NCBI GenBank assembly: GCA_963580455.1
Contig: OY756958.1
Coordinates: forward strand, 3,918,501-3,982,500
Length of the DNA stretch: 64,000 nucleotides
Reading direction: 5' to 3'
Source: Euonymus europaeus
Taxonomy: Eukaryota; Streptophyta; Magnoliopsida; Celastrales; Celastraceae
The notes below the pieces were generated by a model. That model saw only the letters and a list, made by a program, of their open reading frames with translations. It was not told the origin of the DNA and made no database searches. Positions 52,019 through 64,000 of the stretch are shown here, in pieces. A program made the translations under genes and the position numbers. Within the stretch, counting starts at the first letter, position 1; the number at the start of each line of letters is the position of its first letter.

Positions 52019-55000
52019 TCAACGAAACCTTTGCTTCACTCGCCTTCCGTTCACATCACAGCCATCTAAGAATGAATCTTTTCCAGATCCAACAATAGCA
52101 GAATGCTCGCCAACCCTGGCCACATACTGGAGCAGTTCAGTTAGGACCAACTGGCAGCTATCTTTAAGGTGCCTAAATCCATCTGTTTGCATCACAACTG
52201 AAAAACAATACACCACATTTTTGTCAAAAAAGGAAACAAGTAACGGCAAAATCATTCAATCGCCATAAGAGTCCCAAAGCAAAAAGAATCTTATGCAGAG
52301 AAGCAAGAAGAAAAACATAAGATTCATATAGATCATCAGAATATCAACTTAATACACCAAGGTAAATCAATTTCGAAGTAAAGAGCTTCTTCCAAGCAAG
52401 CATCATGTCGGAGAAAATTTGCAGCAGCAAAGACTCGAATGAAAATTTCTACAACCAGGACAGAAACGCAGGGTTAATGTGAACCAGCATTACCTTTTAA
52501 ATTTTCAGGCATTGAAATATATTTAAGGCAAACGGCTTTCAGTTGATAACACTGGTGCTGTTCTGCCAAGGCTAAAGTTGTCGCAACAGTATTTATGGAG
52601 ACATCTTCACAAAGTTTAGCCTCACAGATCAAACGGAGTCTCTCAAGTGCATAACGATCTGCTGCTGCAAGCAGATGCTGAGCAATTAATGTACAAGCCC
52701 CTTTAGAGTTGTGACCAACAAGCTCTTCCATATCAGGTAGGGCATCCCAGTAGATAAAATGAAGTAGAGCCTACAAACAGCACAGCCAATCCATCAGGGG
52801 AGAAGGAAAAAAGAGATTAATTGTATGCATGAAACTTTGCAATAGTCACAGTAAGACTAAAATAAATAGCATATCCTGCATTTTAATCACTAAATGAATA
52901 ATTTATACAAAGTGTGTTACCGATGTTCACTTATAACTCTATGCTTATTCAAAAAATTGATGAAACATAATATCACATCAACATAAAATGGAAACATGGT
53001 CACACATCTCTTCAGTTGACCTGCTAACATTCAATTTAATTTAATTCTTCATCCCAGCTTCATTTTCACTAAAGCCAAAAGGAGCCAAGATAACATCCAA
53101 ACAACTGTAGTGAATATCACCAAAGGTACGCTTCCTTCCATACTACAGTAAAATGCAGCTTAAAATAATCTACACACTAAGATATCAAACACTCATACTA
53201 CAATCAGTACTAAAATTGGAGTTTTTATACAATCATTACACTACCGCCAAAAGGAAGGGATATGGTGAGACTAGTTTACCCAACGGCAATCGTATCAACG
53301 TATCTATATAACGGGAGCATTGCTGCACACAGCCAATAAACTTCGTCAAAAGATATTTGAAGACGTAGAAACCCAAAAACATAATTTCTTGATAAGGATA
53401 TCAATTAAAATGAATTTGAGATACATGATAGCTTAAATGATGTATGATGCCACCAAATTAACAAATATAGAACAAACGTGTATAAAATAGTGGCAGGAGC
53501 AGTCAGGAAGAATGGAAGATGAGCAAGAAGATTGTGAACCTTCACTTGAGTGATAATCAGCGCCTTGGAAGAAGACTCCAGAAGTAAATTTGCAGATAAA
53601 GTAACCTGTATTGCATCACAATCACTCACCACCAAAGGCAACCAACCCAAAAGGCTAGTTCTTCCTAAGGTACTTAATTCACATCATGTACAACAATTCC
53701 ATAACTGTATACTGACAAACTTTCCAAACGCATAAATGTTCCGCATCAGCAACCTTGGTTTGGGGCTGCCAACCTCACACCCAAATAAACCCAAAGCCAG
53801 AGAAGTATGTGCAAATTGATTCTTGAATATTCACTATCATTTCTCTCTAGAGCGTTTCCAAATTTAGCCAAGACGTTCGACAGATAAATCATAGCACAAA
53901 TAGAATAAGTTTCAAGCAAGATAGAGAAAACTAAGCACACAAGCAAGAATCATAATGTCCAGAAGAATCAGATCAGGCTTTATGCTTTCTACCCACAGAG
54001 GAGAAATCAGTAAAGCTTTCAGATGCTTGCCAGATAAAAACCATGAGCTAAGAAGCTGCATAAGCAAAAATATGCAAGAAATTGATTTATATGTGCACAC
54101 ACACGCATGTACAGTTGTACACAAAGTCACAAACATAAGGGAAAATTGGAGAAAACCTTAAAAACTGGGGATTCCATGTCTTCAATTTCTATGCACTCAG
54201 TGTTGCTATCCTTCATTGGACCAAAGAGTTGTGCCTTAAACACAGGGGAACGTGCTGCAAGAACCAACTTATGGGCAGGAAAAAATTCTCCATTAACCTC
54301 AAATATCACGTCTGCTCCCTTTCCGCTTTCTAAAAGCTGCCCATAATGCCGGCCAATGTCAGTAGGTGGAACTGTAATACTGTAAGTCTTAGGTCCCTCT
54401 GTTTGAGACCTAACGACACCAACACGACAGCGTATCAAGAGGCAATCATCTTTAAGATAGTCTGAAGTCTCTAACATGCTTCTTTTAAAAAAGCGTTTGA
54501 AACCCCTGCTTCATTCAATAGTTGCATCCATTAGAAATTTAGAATACAGTGGTCATTCACAACAATTAATGTTTCAAAACTATAAAATACAAACCAAAAT
54601 TAAGATGGCAGATTATGTGCACTGTAATTAAGAAAAAAAAGGGAAATATGTAGTCAATATAAAAAGTTGAGCATCACATAAATCGACATAAAAGATATCC
54701 CAAAAAAAACAGATAGCACCCACATATACAAGCAGTATGTAAATGCAGCCATTGGGAGAGAGGAAGGAAAGAAATCAGGATCGTTAAACACAAAAACCTA
54801 AACAACTACAATAATGATGATTAGCAAACAGTCACAAAACTGAAAAGAACAATATCAACAACCAGCCAAATAGACACACAAGATGTGAAGTGTGAACGTC
54901 ACAACAAAATCTCACTCCTCCAATCTTTCAAAAGTTCAACAGTTTCTTCAAACCAAAAATTCCCCCTCAAACAGTGGGGGATACTGAACACACTTTCCAT

Positions 55001-56163
55001 TTGATAAATGTCAAATTTTCTCTTCTAGGAAAGCTAAATCTCTGCAAGCTCAAGAAATGTTAAAAGTATTGAAAAGATATGCCATAATCCCCTAGAAGGC
55101 GAACATGATGTGACATGATACCCAGCTAGAATCCTTACCAACGTTTCTGTCCTAAGGTTTCTATGATATCCATAGATTTATAGCTATACAGATTTACAAA
55201 AGATTTTGCCTTCAACTTAAACATGAAAATGTAGTTTTCAGTCAAATCAATCATTAAAAAAGGAGCTAAAATAAGAACTAAAAGACCAACATGACTTGCG
55301 TTTTTTTTAGGTTGATGACCGACCAAAATCCTAATCAAAGACCAATAACCTTTGAATTTCAACTGATTGCCGATGTGAAAATGCGGAAACCCCAGAGGAC
55401 ATGATGTTTCAGATCTTTGGAGCATATTAGTTTTTGATTGAGAAAAAAAATCAAGGATTATTAATTCTCCCACCACAGATTGGACGATGTCAAAAGAGCA
55501 CACTCTATGTTTAATACGATTGAGTCAACATTATTATTAACATTGAAGTTAACGTGAGAAACCACCATTATCCTTCTGGTCCGAAATTACAAAGTAACAT
55601 AGACTGATCCCAAAAAAATTCAAAAATCAACAATTCAAACAAAAGGTAATTGAGACTCTAAATAGCTCGTAAATGATATGTGTGAGCGCACGTTTGTTTA
55701 TGGAAGACAAATTCACGCTTCTGATACGGTGAAGAAAATTATACTCAGCATGAGAACACCAAACAAAGAAAACTCACCACATGCTTCCCCTGTATTTAAG
55801 GGCGTAAGGCCCGCTCTCAAGCGTCCTTCCAAAATGACTATGCACCTTGTGTCTGTTCTTTCCGCTCAGGTCCACGAGTGTAAGCTCAAAGAGCGCCCTC
55901 ACGTCTGTGCCATCGCTGGCTAGGGCAATGAACAGAGATACGTACGACGCATTATCCTCAGGGCTCTTACCGTCTGGATAAAAGTAGATCGCCCACTCAT
56001 AACCGCCAACAACGAAGGTCTCGGACTGGACGTACTTCCCGATCCCCATACCCTTATTGAGCGAATAGCCCGCGATTCTGAACTCATGGTTTCCGTTTAT
56101 GGTCTCCGTACGAGACGTGGATGACGAGATTGTTAGGTCCTTCCGAGCTTCAACTGTGCCCAT
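52019..56163 (-). CDS. BPM1: MATH-BTB protein of the BPM family (CUL3 ubiquitin-ligase adaptor), 396 aa, four exons
   Basis: Substrate adaptor for cullin-3 E3 ligases: the MATH domain recruits targets and BTB binds CUL3. Exons in order: 56163-55778, 54505-54157, 52770-52494 and 52197-52019, all GT-AG and phase-consistent. The MATH domain covers about residues 20-150 ([59 protein letters not shown]). BTB covers about residues 175-295 ([53 protein letters not shown]). A BACK-like tail follows ([38 protein letters not shown]). Length agrees with BPM proteins of about 400-410 residues. The paralogue name BPM1 rests on position next to the MPK16-type gene, which I recall also holds in Arabidopsis, and is less certain than the family call. 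Confidence 0.94.
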
Positions 56164-58205
56164 CGAACACCGAATTTCGGAGGAAAATGTCTAATTTTGC
56201 TAATCGGGTTATCGTTATTGCCGCTATAGTTGAAATGGGTTTGATCGATAATCGAGATTCAACAATTGGGTACAATTAGGGTTTTGGGGGTGATGAAAAC
56301 GACTAGAACCCGAGCTTAAATTGGGGCTCTCTGATAGTTTGCAATGGCATTCTGTTGGCTACGGCAGAGTAGGAAGGCTGTTAATTCCTGGTTACGGTGG
56401 TTTACGCCGGGAGGGTATCCCGGTGATGGAAGGAAAGGGTGGTGGTGAATGGTTGGAAATCGTGAAAGAGGTGAAGACGAGCTGGATATGTACATGTATA
56501 GCGTTTATGAAATGTCGAAATAACCCCGCTCTTTATGAAGCAAAAGGAAAGAAGTTATATTTTATTTTTGCCCAGTTGTTTATTTTTTAATACATTCAGG
56601 TCGGTTAGGAGTGGGGAAAAACTCGGATAGTATTAACTTTATGTAAAATAACGTCGTGTAATTGCAGATCGTATAATATTAAAACTCTTGCAATTTATTT
56701 TTGTATTACACGACCGTTTAAAATAATTTATTTTTATATTACACGACCGTTTAAAATATGAGTTAATATATTAAATGAAAAAAAAATCTTATACTATTAT
56801 TTATCTAAGAAGAAATCAAACCATCTTTTATATAAGAAATAGATTATACAAGTATAATTTAAAATAAAAAATTCAAGCAATGGATATGATTAAATTAAAC
56901 ATCAATTTATATAATGATTAAATTATAAATTGGATAGAAATATTACACTATTATATACGGACTTTCAAACAGAGCCTAACATCATGTTACGTGTATTAGC
57001 CTGTTTCTTCTGACTAAATATAAATTTTGTCCCTATTATGATAATATCTAGGGGTGATAGAACTCTATTTGGTTTAGATGATCGAATTTGTCAGATCTAG
57101 ATTAAATCAAGTTTGGATATAAATTATATATTTGAAATTCGGGTCAAAACTCATAAAGTTTTATTAGTCTAAACAAAGGATTGGAAAACCCGACCAATAG
57201 GAGGACTGGTTCAATCGGTGATCAATCTTGTATCCAGTTCGATATAGTTCATATAAACCAGTGGTTTTTTGAACTGGTCAATTTTGTGAGAAACGGTCGG
57301 TCCATATGAACCGGTCCAATGTAAATTTAATTTAAACAACATGTTTTTTCAGGTTTCGAACTCTTCCACATCTCTTTATAAAAAGAAAAATCTTACCAAC
57401 TAAGCCATGATACATTTCATGTTTCAAAATGATGTTTTTTAAGAATATCACATTATTACAAAAGTGTCCATACATATTATTATAAAGATGTATTTAATAA
57501 TTTAAATATTTTTAAATGTAAGTATTATATTTTCTCCTATATGTTTCTTTGTATTTTTCACTACTAATTATTTATTTATTTTATAATTTTATATATTATA
57601 TTCTTTTGTTATCTGAAGACTTAAAAATCTATGAATAATTGTTAATTTCTACATATTATATTATGAGTATTATAAAATATGAAATATTTTTAATTACTAC
57701 GTATATTAAATAAATACATATATAATAATGTATTATTTTGAACCCAGTTTCATAGACACTTTGTTATGCTGATCGATAGTATTTATTGATATGGAAAAGG
57801 CTAATGCAGATGAATATGGCTATTTGATTCGTTGCCCTTTTCAATAAATAATTTAATGCAAGGTTATCGTTGCATATACAGTAATCAACATGAAGATGTT
57901 GAAGTCGGGTTTTGCAGAGCTGCAAAAGCAACTCAACACTGATCATATCAAATACAATTATTCCTTAATTCACTCCACTTCAACTGTTACTCTGTAAATA
58001 GAATGAATAAGTGAAAACCAACAAAATCATCTTTGAAAGGTTGACAACCTTATATTTCTACTTTCAATCTTCTTTTCTTTTTCCTTCTGATCATGAATAA
58101 TCTCAAACCTACAATCCCTGACTATCCTAGTTAAATAATACACACGAGACTCTAAAAGGCCAGGGAAGAGAAGAAAAAACCAGAGAGAGAACTCCGATCT
58201 CAATA
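56164..58205. other. Intergenic region upstream of the BPM gene
   Basis: Proximal sequence to about 56580 includes the BPM leader and promoter and is less AT-rich. The remainder is AT-rich. At 57178-57345 there is a repeat with GGAAAACCCGACC, AACCAGTGGTTTTTTGAACTGG and GGTCGGTCCATATGAACCGG, the same GGTTT/CCGG style as the ends of the hAT-type element at 5542. No gene was supported; short frames at 56321-56590 look non-coding. Confidence 0.5.
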
Positions 58206-61200
58206 TCAACGGCGGAAGAAGTTCAAATCCCAACGACGCATCAAACCATCCATAATACGGTTTGCTGGGCTCTGTACGACTGTCACCGTGGCTTTTGTTT
58301 CACTGGAGACATCTGCAGCTGACGAGCTCTGGATGTTAGCTGAGGTATCACGACGAGCAGAGGTCTCCGTGCTTTCTGTATTTACTGTGGATGGTGGGGC
58401 GTCATGTATCAGCCCAGCATAGGACACACTTGGATCTGGCGATGGGTGCTGGGGTGCCAAATTGCTACTACTAATTGCTGAACTAGAAGTAGTTTCTGTA
58501 TTCGAAGGCCCAAAACGCTCCATTGAAGTGGAAGTGGAAGTGGAATCTGTCTTTACAGGGCCATGAATTCCGGGAACAGAAACGCCATCAGATTTATCTG
58601 TTGGAGAAGACACGGGAGAATCAGTGCTTACACCAGCTGGTTGGTCTTGGGGACGAGACATGTCCAAGTCCTTCATTGACTCAAGTACTGCTTCCATTAG
58701 CATCTAAAACAATGACAGGTGAAATGCTAATTAATTTCTTTCTCAATGCAGAAATTATCTTTATTCAAGTCAATCAACAACAAAAAACACAGGCGAAAGA
58801 TACAATCAGAACAGTTACATAAGCGTAGTGAAAGAAAAACATCAAGCTTGTATCACAGGGCTATAGAAACATAGAATGCCATTACAAATTCTACGAAGCA
58901 AAAAAACCTACTTGTAGAACGTCAATTATCTATTAAAAGGTTTAGGTTGGTTTCCTTTTCAGAGAAGATTAAGTTGTTTCTCTCCAACATAATTAGCCAA
59001 CAAATGATCGTTGAATTTTTTAAGGAACTTCCAGGGTGGCTGTAATCTCTGAAGCTAAATTATTTTGATTCCAAATTATAGACCGGACACCTCACGTCCA
59101 AGTGCAGTGAACGAAAATATGTTTGTTGGATTTTTCCTCTTTTAATAATAAAAACGATTTTCTGAAATCATTTGTACTTGTTAACTAAAATTTATATCCT
59201 TATGCCAATCAAACACGTATGAATATCAGAAAATGATTCTCATGTGTTCATCTTACAAGGACATTAGTGTAGAGACATAATCTCATTACTCTTTTACTTT
59301 CTAGTTCAGCAATTCTTACAGTACCGTCAATGTCAAAAGCTTTCAACTTTTTCCTTTCAAAAAATTGCCACATGCACAGTTTAATAACATGATCAACATT
59401 ACTGTAGGCATATGAAGATATGAAATGAAAAGACAACAACTTACCCTTTCTTCCTCCTCCACACTGACAGGAAAACCCGTCAAGTCATCAAGCTGATATT
59501 CCACATACTGATCATCATTCATTGTGGTAGGAATATGCGGGCCAAAGGGATCACCATTAGATAATTCGAAACTAATCATATTGGATGATGACGGGCAATG
59601 CTCATCATCAGTTTCTCCATCCTGCAGTGAAATTCCATCTAAAGTGAGCGGATTTTCAACTCCTCTTTTGATTTGTTTCCATTATAACATGAGAAGTTTA
59701 TAATCCTGACATCCCTGGATGCTAATTGCACTTGGTGGGTGTGAATGATCAAATAGTCAGGATGATCAGTTATTTTGTGGGCGTTTGAAAGTGGAGAGAA
59801 GACAGAATAGGGACAATGAGAACATGTATGGACCACCATATGCTAAGTTGAGCGGACCAGATGATTATTGTGACAGTGTACCAAGTATTTTCTATTGGAA
59901 AGAGACTGACAAGTAGTTGAAAATTCTCATAATTAAAGGGTGATCCATGCAAATGATTTCGTTTACATTTCACATGAAGAAAAAGGTTGAGAAAAGCATG
60001 CCATGTTTGAAAAAGAGTCGAACGTAAGAAGGGCAAGAACATACCTCAGCTCCAGATTGATCATCTTTAGATGGGATATCAGCAGGACCCTGCAAAGAGT
60101 TGGAAACAATGAACAGAAAGCTCAGAAGTACAATTGGCAACTTTTCAAATCCCTAAACTGGACCTGGTTCTCTAGAGCACTTATGGGGCCTCGCAATGGA
60201 ATGGTAGTTTTCTAGTTATGTTACATAATGAATCTTTCCTACAGTCTATTGAAATTAATTAATTAAATTTCTGAATGGATAGAAGTAATGAGAAAGAACA
60301 TGGAGACTTTATGGGACTACTTAAGAACATAGCTTTGGATATGAACAAAAGGCAAAGAAGTACTCATGAAATGAATTCTTGCCATTTCTCATAAGGAATC
60401 AAGCAGCCTACCCAAAACTTTTTGAAGTAAGGGCTCCGACGACGAGGAAAGCGGTTTTCAGCCCAACAATTTATGCAGCGTGATATTTTGATTACCGAAG
60501 AAAGAAACTAAGCAACAACTGACCTCCATCCGACTCATCGGTCTCCTTGAACGAACTTGTTTAATGGCATCTGCTGTGCTGCTTGTTGATGTTCCTGTAA
60601 ATAACATTAAATGAATTCGGAAATCAACAAAAAGAGCTCAACCAAAGAATAATGTGATTGAAATTAGAAATACAAAGTAAAAATATGCAAGGTACAAGAG
60701 TCATGCCTCTAAGTGCAGCTGAAGAACCTGCATCAAAGTTGACCTCATGAATATTACTCCAACTGCCCTGAAGGTTGGAACATTCACGACATTGAAGATT
60801 CATGGATATGAAAGTCTGGCACATCTATCAAAGTAAAAAACAAAACCCAGATGAAATTTACCTTACCAAAGTAATCATCCGTCGTCTCAAAAAATGAACC
60901 TCCCACCTCATCCTCAGGAGGTTGCAAAATATTGTGGAAAAAAATATTTATGGAATCGAAGTAGAATTGTGGGCGTGGAGAGTTATGATCTCCCTCAAAT
61001 TTGATGATATTCTTGTCCCCCTGTGGTGTACATGAATATAAAAAAGTGTCACAAAATGCTAGACAGCATACAGCAACAAATTCAAAGAGCTTCTAACTGC
61101 AACTTCAAATGCATGAGCTTTAAATGTTTTTTGTTCACTTGAAAATATTTTCTTGATCAAAATCAGAAAAACAAAAGTATGCAACAAGTGTTTCTCCAAC

Positions 61201-63617
61201 AAGGAACTTTCCGCAGGAATCTATATATAAAATCATTTGAATTTACTGAAATCATAAGCAAGAAATCGTTGAAAACAAGTTAATGAATTTATCCAGAGGC
61301 CATCCATTAAAATCAAGGGTTGAGGGCAGTGGTTCAAACCAACCACATTGAAATAGGTTGTACTGTTTTACATGTCTAACAAAACTTTATAAAGAAGTTT
61401 ATCAAACACTATGTATGCATTTCTGAATATTAGTTTCATGAATCTTTCGTACGCTCAATCACATATTTAAAAAAATACCATATAAGCTTCAAATATTCGA
61501 TCTGTGTGATGAGGGCGTATGAAATCATCGCCAATGGCATGCCCCAATAAAACTGGAACAAAGCATGCCTTTGCCACCTAAAATAAGAAATAGCCAATGG
61601 ATTCACCTTCGATATCAACAGAAAAAAGTAATTAAATTATAAAAAACAATTCCATGAAAGATCACCAATGGAAATTCATTTCACATTTGATCAGTGCTTT
61701 CTTTCTTTTTTAAAGAGAAAATTCGAAATCTGTCTCTCTACTAAATGTATCCCTTTAATCAGGTGCTTTTCTCTCTTTAGACCTCATACCCGAAAGCCAG
61801 TGATAAGTAGATCAAATTGCATGCAGCCTAAGGAGCTGATGAATAAGTCTTTCTTGTAACAGAACAAATAAAACACAAGCAGACAAAGCGAAGTTGATAT
61901 GTTCCTCATACTGGTTATCTGGCAATCCTTGTATGTTTCATGTGACAAAACTACAAGATACATGCTTCCATAAATTCTGCAAGCTGGGAAAGGTAACATT
62001 CACTGTGCTGTCAGTGCCTGCTGTTTTTTGCCATAAATGTGCAATGTATTGCTGATTTATTTAGATACTTCATATTTGGCATGTTTTTTAGGTTTTATTT
62101 GTGAACAATGTTTATCAAGTTAGTCATAAACCACGAAGAGCATGTTTCATATGAATAGTATACAGTCTGAAGTAAAGTAAATTAAACTGGATATTCACAT
62201 AGATTAAAGCGCTCTAAAATATATATTTACTCTAACCAAGCAAGGTAACCATGGGGATGGCAAGATAACAAACATTTAGGAATCAATTAATCAAACAGAA
62301 GTTTCTCAGCAGAATCCAAAATTTATTTATTAAACTTCTCATGAAGATTAACTCATTCTGAACATGCATATTCTTTATCACAAAATATTCAACCAAGAAA
62401 TTTTTTTACATATAAATAGATGGCATAACTTACCTTAACAGCATTCAAGTCTGATATGTCAAATTTTGCCTTTTTCTGTATGGATTTTCGCATATATTGA
62501 ATTGCAAATTTTACCTGAAACAAGCGCACCAAAATAATTCATAGCATGACACAAGAGGCCCGACTATTGGATTCACGAGTATCGAGCTTTGATTGAGGTT
62601 GGGACGTTGGGTACTTGGGTCAAGTAATACATTCCTAATTTGAGCTTGGCACCTACACAGCACAGAAACTCACAAGCCAAGCTTGTGATCAATAAACCCA
62701 AAAACCAATTACCTGGACGCTCTGGATTTCCCTAATGAAGCATTTAATAAGACATTCAACTAAGAAATCAGGCTCACATAGCAACAGATGTGGGATTGTT
62801 TCACACACTAAAAAGCATGCCATCAACCCTCACTACTCATTACAGCATCATCCTGCATTGGTAAAATGCAAAACCCTAGCTACGTTTTACCTCTGTAAAA
62901 TATGGCTGTACCATACATATGTCCACGCAATTCAAAATGCCCATATATATATATATATCCAAACAACCATAACCCAGAGCTCAGGAATTGATGATTGGGA
63001 TGGCAGAAATTTGAGCTTGTGGTGAGCCACTCAAATATAACTTGTGGATGGTTCACTCGTTATCCTATTCCCATTAGATGTAGAACCCATGATAAGCCTA
63101 GCAAGTTGTAGCATGGGGATAATTTACTTTTACTTTCTTTCTTATCTAGCCTTTTTACCTTTAGGTGTGGGTGAGGGAATTGTTTGACCCACAAGTAAAG
63201 GTTTAAATGTGGAGTGTGAACATGTTTCATTGTAATTAATTGTCATCTACTGACACTCAGTGTCATTTACGTGTCAAAGTTACAGCTCATTGCCCTTTTC
63301 TTTTTTGGAATGCAATGGTCAGTGCCATTTATTCATATACAGAATACAGTCATTGCAGAAGTAACTTTTCTGACACCAAACTTTGTACCATTGATATTCT
63401 TAATGTTCAAGCTGTTTTAAATGGTCATATTTAAAGGCCAATGAGCAAATGAAGATACAAAAGTAACAAAATTTAGCAACTGGTTTTACTTACAGTAAAC
63501 TTGGGCAATCGTACTTTGTAGGTATCTACAAGTTCCATCATCAGGTCGACTAAATCAGAAAAAGGACTATCAAGTACCATTCCAGCAATTGAAGGATCTT
63601 CAGCACCGTACATTAAG
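58206..63617 (-). CDS. Alpha/beta-hydrolase-fold protein, 3' part (nine exons, 437 residues); 5' end off window
   Basis: Plant alpha/beta hydrolase with a long C-terminal tail; substrate unknown. Exons in order: 63617-63494, 62514-62434, 61577-61479, 61020-60862, 60767-60707, 60594-60524, 60089-60045, 59621-59445 and 58703-58206. The fold is recognisable from LMYGAEDPSIAGMVLDSPFS, VKFAIQYMRKSIQKKAKFD, the catalytic-Asp region VPVLLGHAIGDDFIRPHH, and the His in FEGDHNSPRPQFYFDSINIF. The nucleophile Ser elbow should be just upstream, outside the window. After the fold comes a low-complexity tail, RSRRPMSRME, then an acidic EEEERMLMEAVLESMKD stretch and a Ser/Thr-rich segment ending WDLNFFRR. 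One intron (60706-60595) appears to use a GC donor. The 5' exons lie to the right of the window. Confidence 0.88.
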
Positions 63618-64000
63618 CTGTTAAAGACAATATTATTATAGTATTATTGTAAGTGATATAAACAGTAAAGTCCTTCAACCAGTCCGCACGAAAACGTGAA
63701 CTTTTGCTTGCCGGAAGGAAAGCATGAAAGGTACAAAAGACCATTATTCCTACAAATGTTAAGATTTCAACACCATCAATACTCGACCCATATGTATCAT
63801 GATCAACTTGGATTTAGAGCAGTTGACTTTAGTTTCATTCCAAGAAGCACCATCTTTGGGGTCTTCACTGCAGAGCCCATTTATTTTCCTTAGTAGAACC
63901 ATGCATATTTGAAATCTAATAAATGCAACATCAAGTTTTCAGCTAACACCTTATCAATGGTCATCAGCTTATAATTCAATGTTTTGGACTATCTTCCAGC
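63618..64000. other. Intron of the hydrolase gene, running off the window
   Basis: Starts directly upstream (minus strand) of the first visible exon, whose acceptor TTAACAG lies at 63618-63624. No further exon could be recognised before the window edge. Confidence 0.6.

Noticed and set aside
53540..53610. Possible extra BPM exon
   Set aside because: It has splice-like borders, but including it breaks the BTB domain. Direct joining of SPVFK to ALLHFIYWD restores a normal BTB fold.
57345..57415. tRNA-like sequence with TTTCGAACTC and CCAACTAAGCC
   Set aside because: The order resembles parts of a tRNA on the minus strand, but no acceptor stem or anticodon arm could be formed. It looks like repeat-derived sequence.

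Overview
This is a nuclear genome segment from a flowering plant, almost certainly a eudicot. It has GT-AG introns, AT-rich intergenic DNA full of MITE-like elements, and plant-specific families: a TDY-type group D MAP kinase, an E-class pentatricopeptide protein, a MATH-BTB (BPM) adaptor and a MED33/REF4 Mediator subunit. The species cannot be told from sequence alone.

Layout, left to right. (1) A six-exon SERINC-type membrane protein gene (1987-6882, +), with a non-autonomous hAT element in its last intron. (2) An 8.07-kb Mutator-like element (8588-16654) flanked by a perfect 9-bp target-site duplication. It encodes a MURA transposase (+) and, convergent to it, a multi-exon DUF1985/ULP1-protease gene (-) with an in-frame stop and an apparent frameshift. 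Five arrays of a TGGTCGTGCC motif fill its introns and inter-gene space. (3) A two-exon gene for a small predicted membrane protein (16719-19947, +); the Mutator-like element sits about 55 bp upstream of its likely start codon. (4) An intronless PPR protein gene resembling MEF18 (21224-23320, +), convergent with (5) a 12-exon MED33-type Mediator subunit gene (23650-32919, -). (6) About 13 kb of gene-poor DNA (32920-45784) with MITEs, a strong foldback sequence and a degenerate second Mutator transposase fragment. (7) A ten-exon MPK16-type MAP kinase gene (45785-50758, +), convergent with (8) a four-exon BPM-type MATH-BTB gene (52019-56163, -). (9) The 3' two thirds of an alpha/beta-hydrolase-fold protein gene (58206-63617, -), whose 5' exons lie beyond the right edge.

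The host genes are housekeeping or signalling genes: membrane lipid/serine biology, organelle RNA editing, Mediator-dependent transcription, MAPK signalling and CUL3-dependent ubiquitination. They are not an operon. From memory, BPM1, MPK16 and MEF18 are consecutive loci in Arabidopsis (At5g19000, At5g19010, At5g19020), so part of the order looks like conserved microsynteny. MED33A and the hydrolase appear to map together on another Arabidopsis chromosome.

The most unusual feature is the Mutator-like element's family of roughly 60 decamer copies. They are phased at about 20.6 bp in the left array and 20-24 bp elsewhere, and every array reads TGGTCGTGCC when followed inward from its own end of the element. 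All exon structures here were derived by hand from splice signals and family resemblance; no alignment or transcript data were available.
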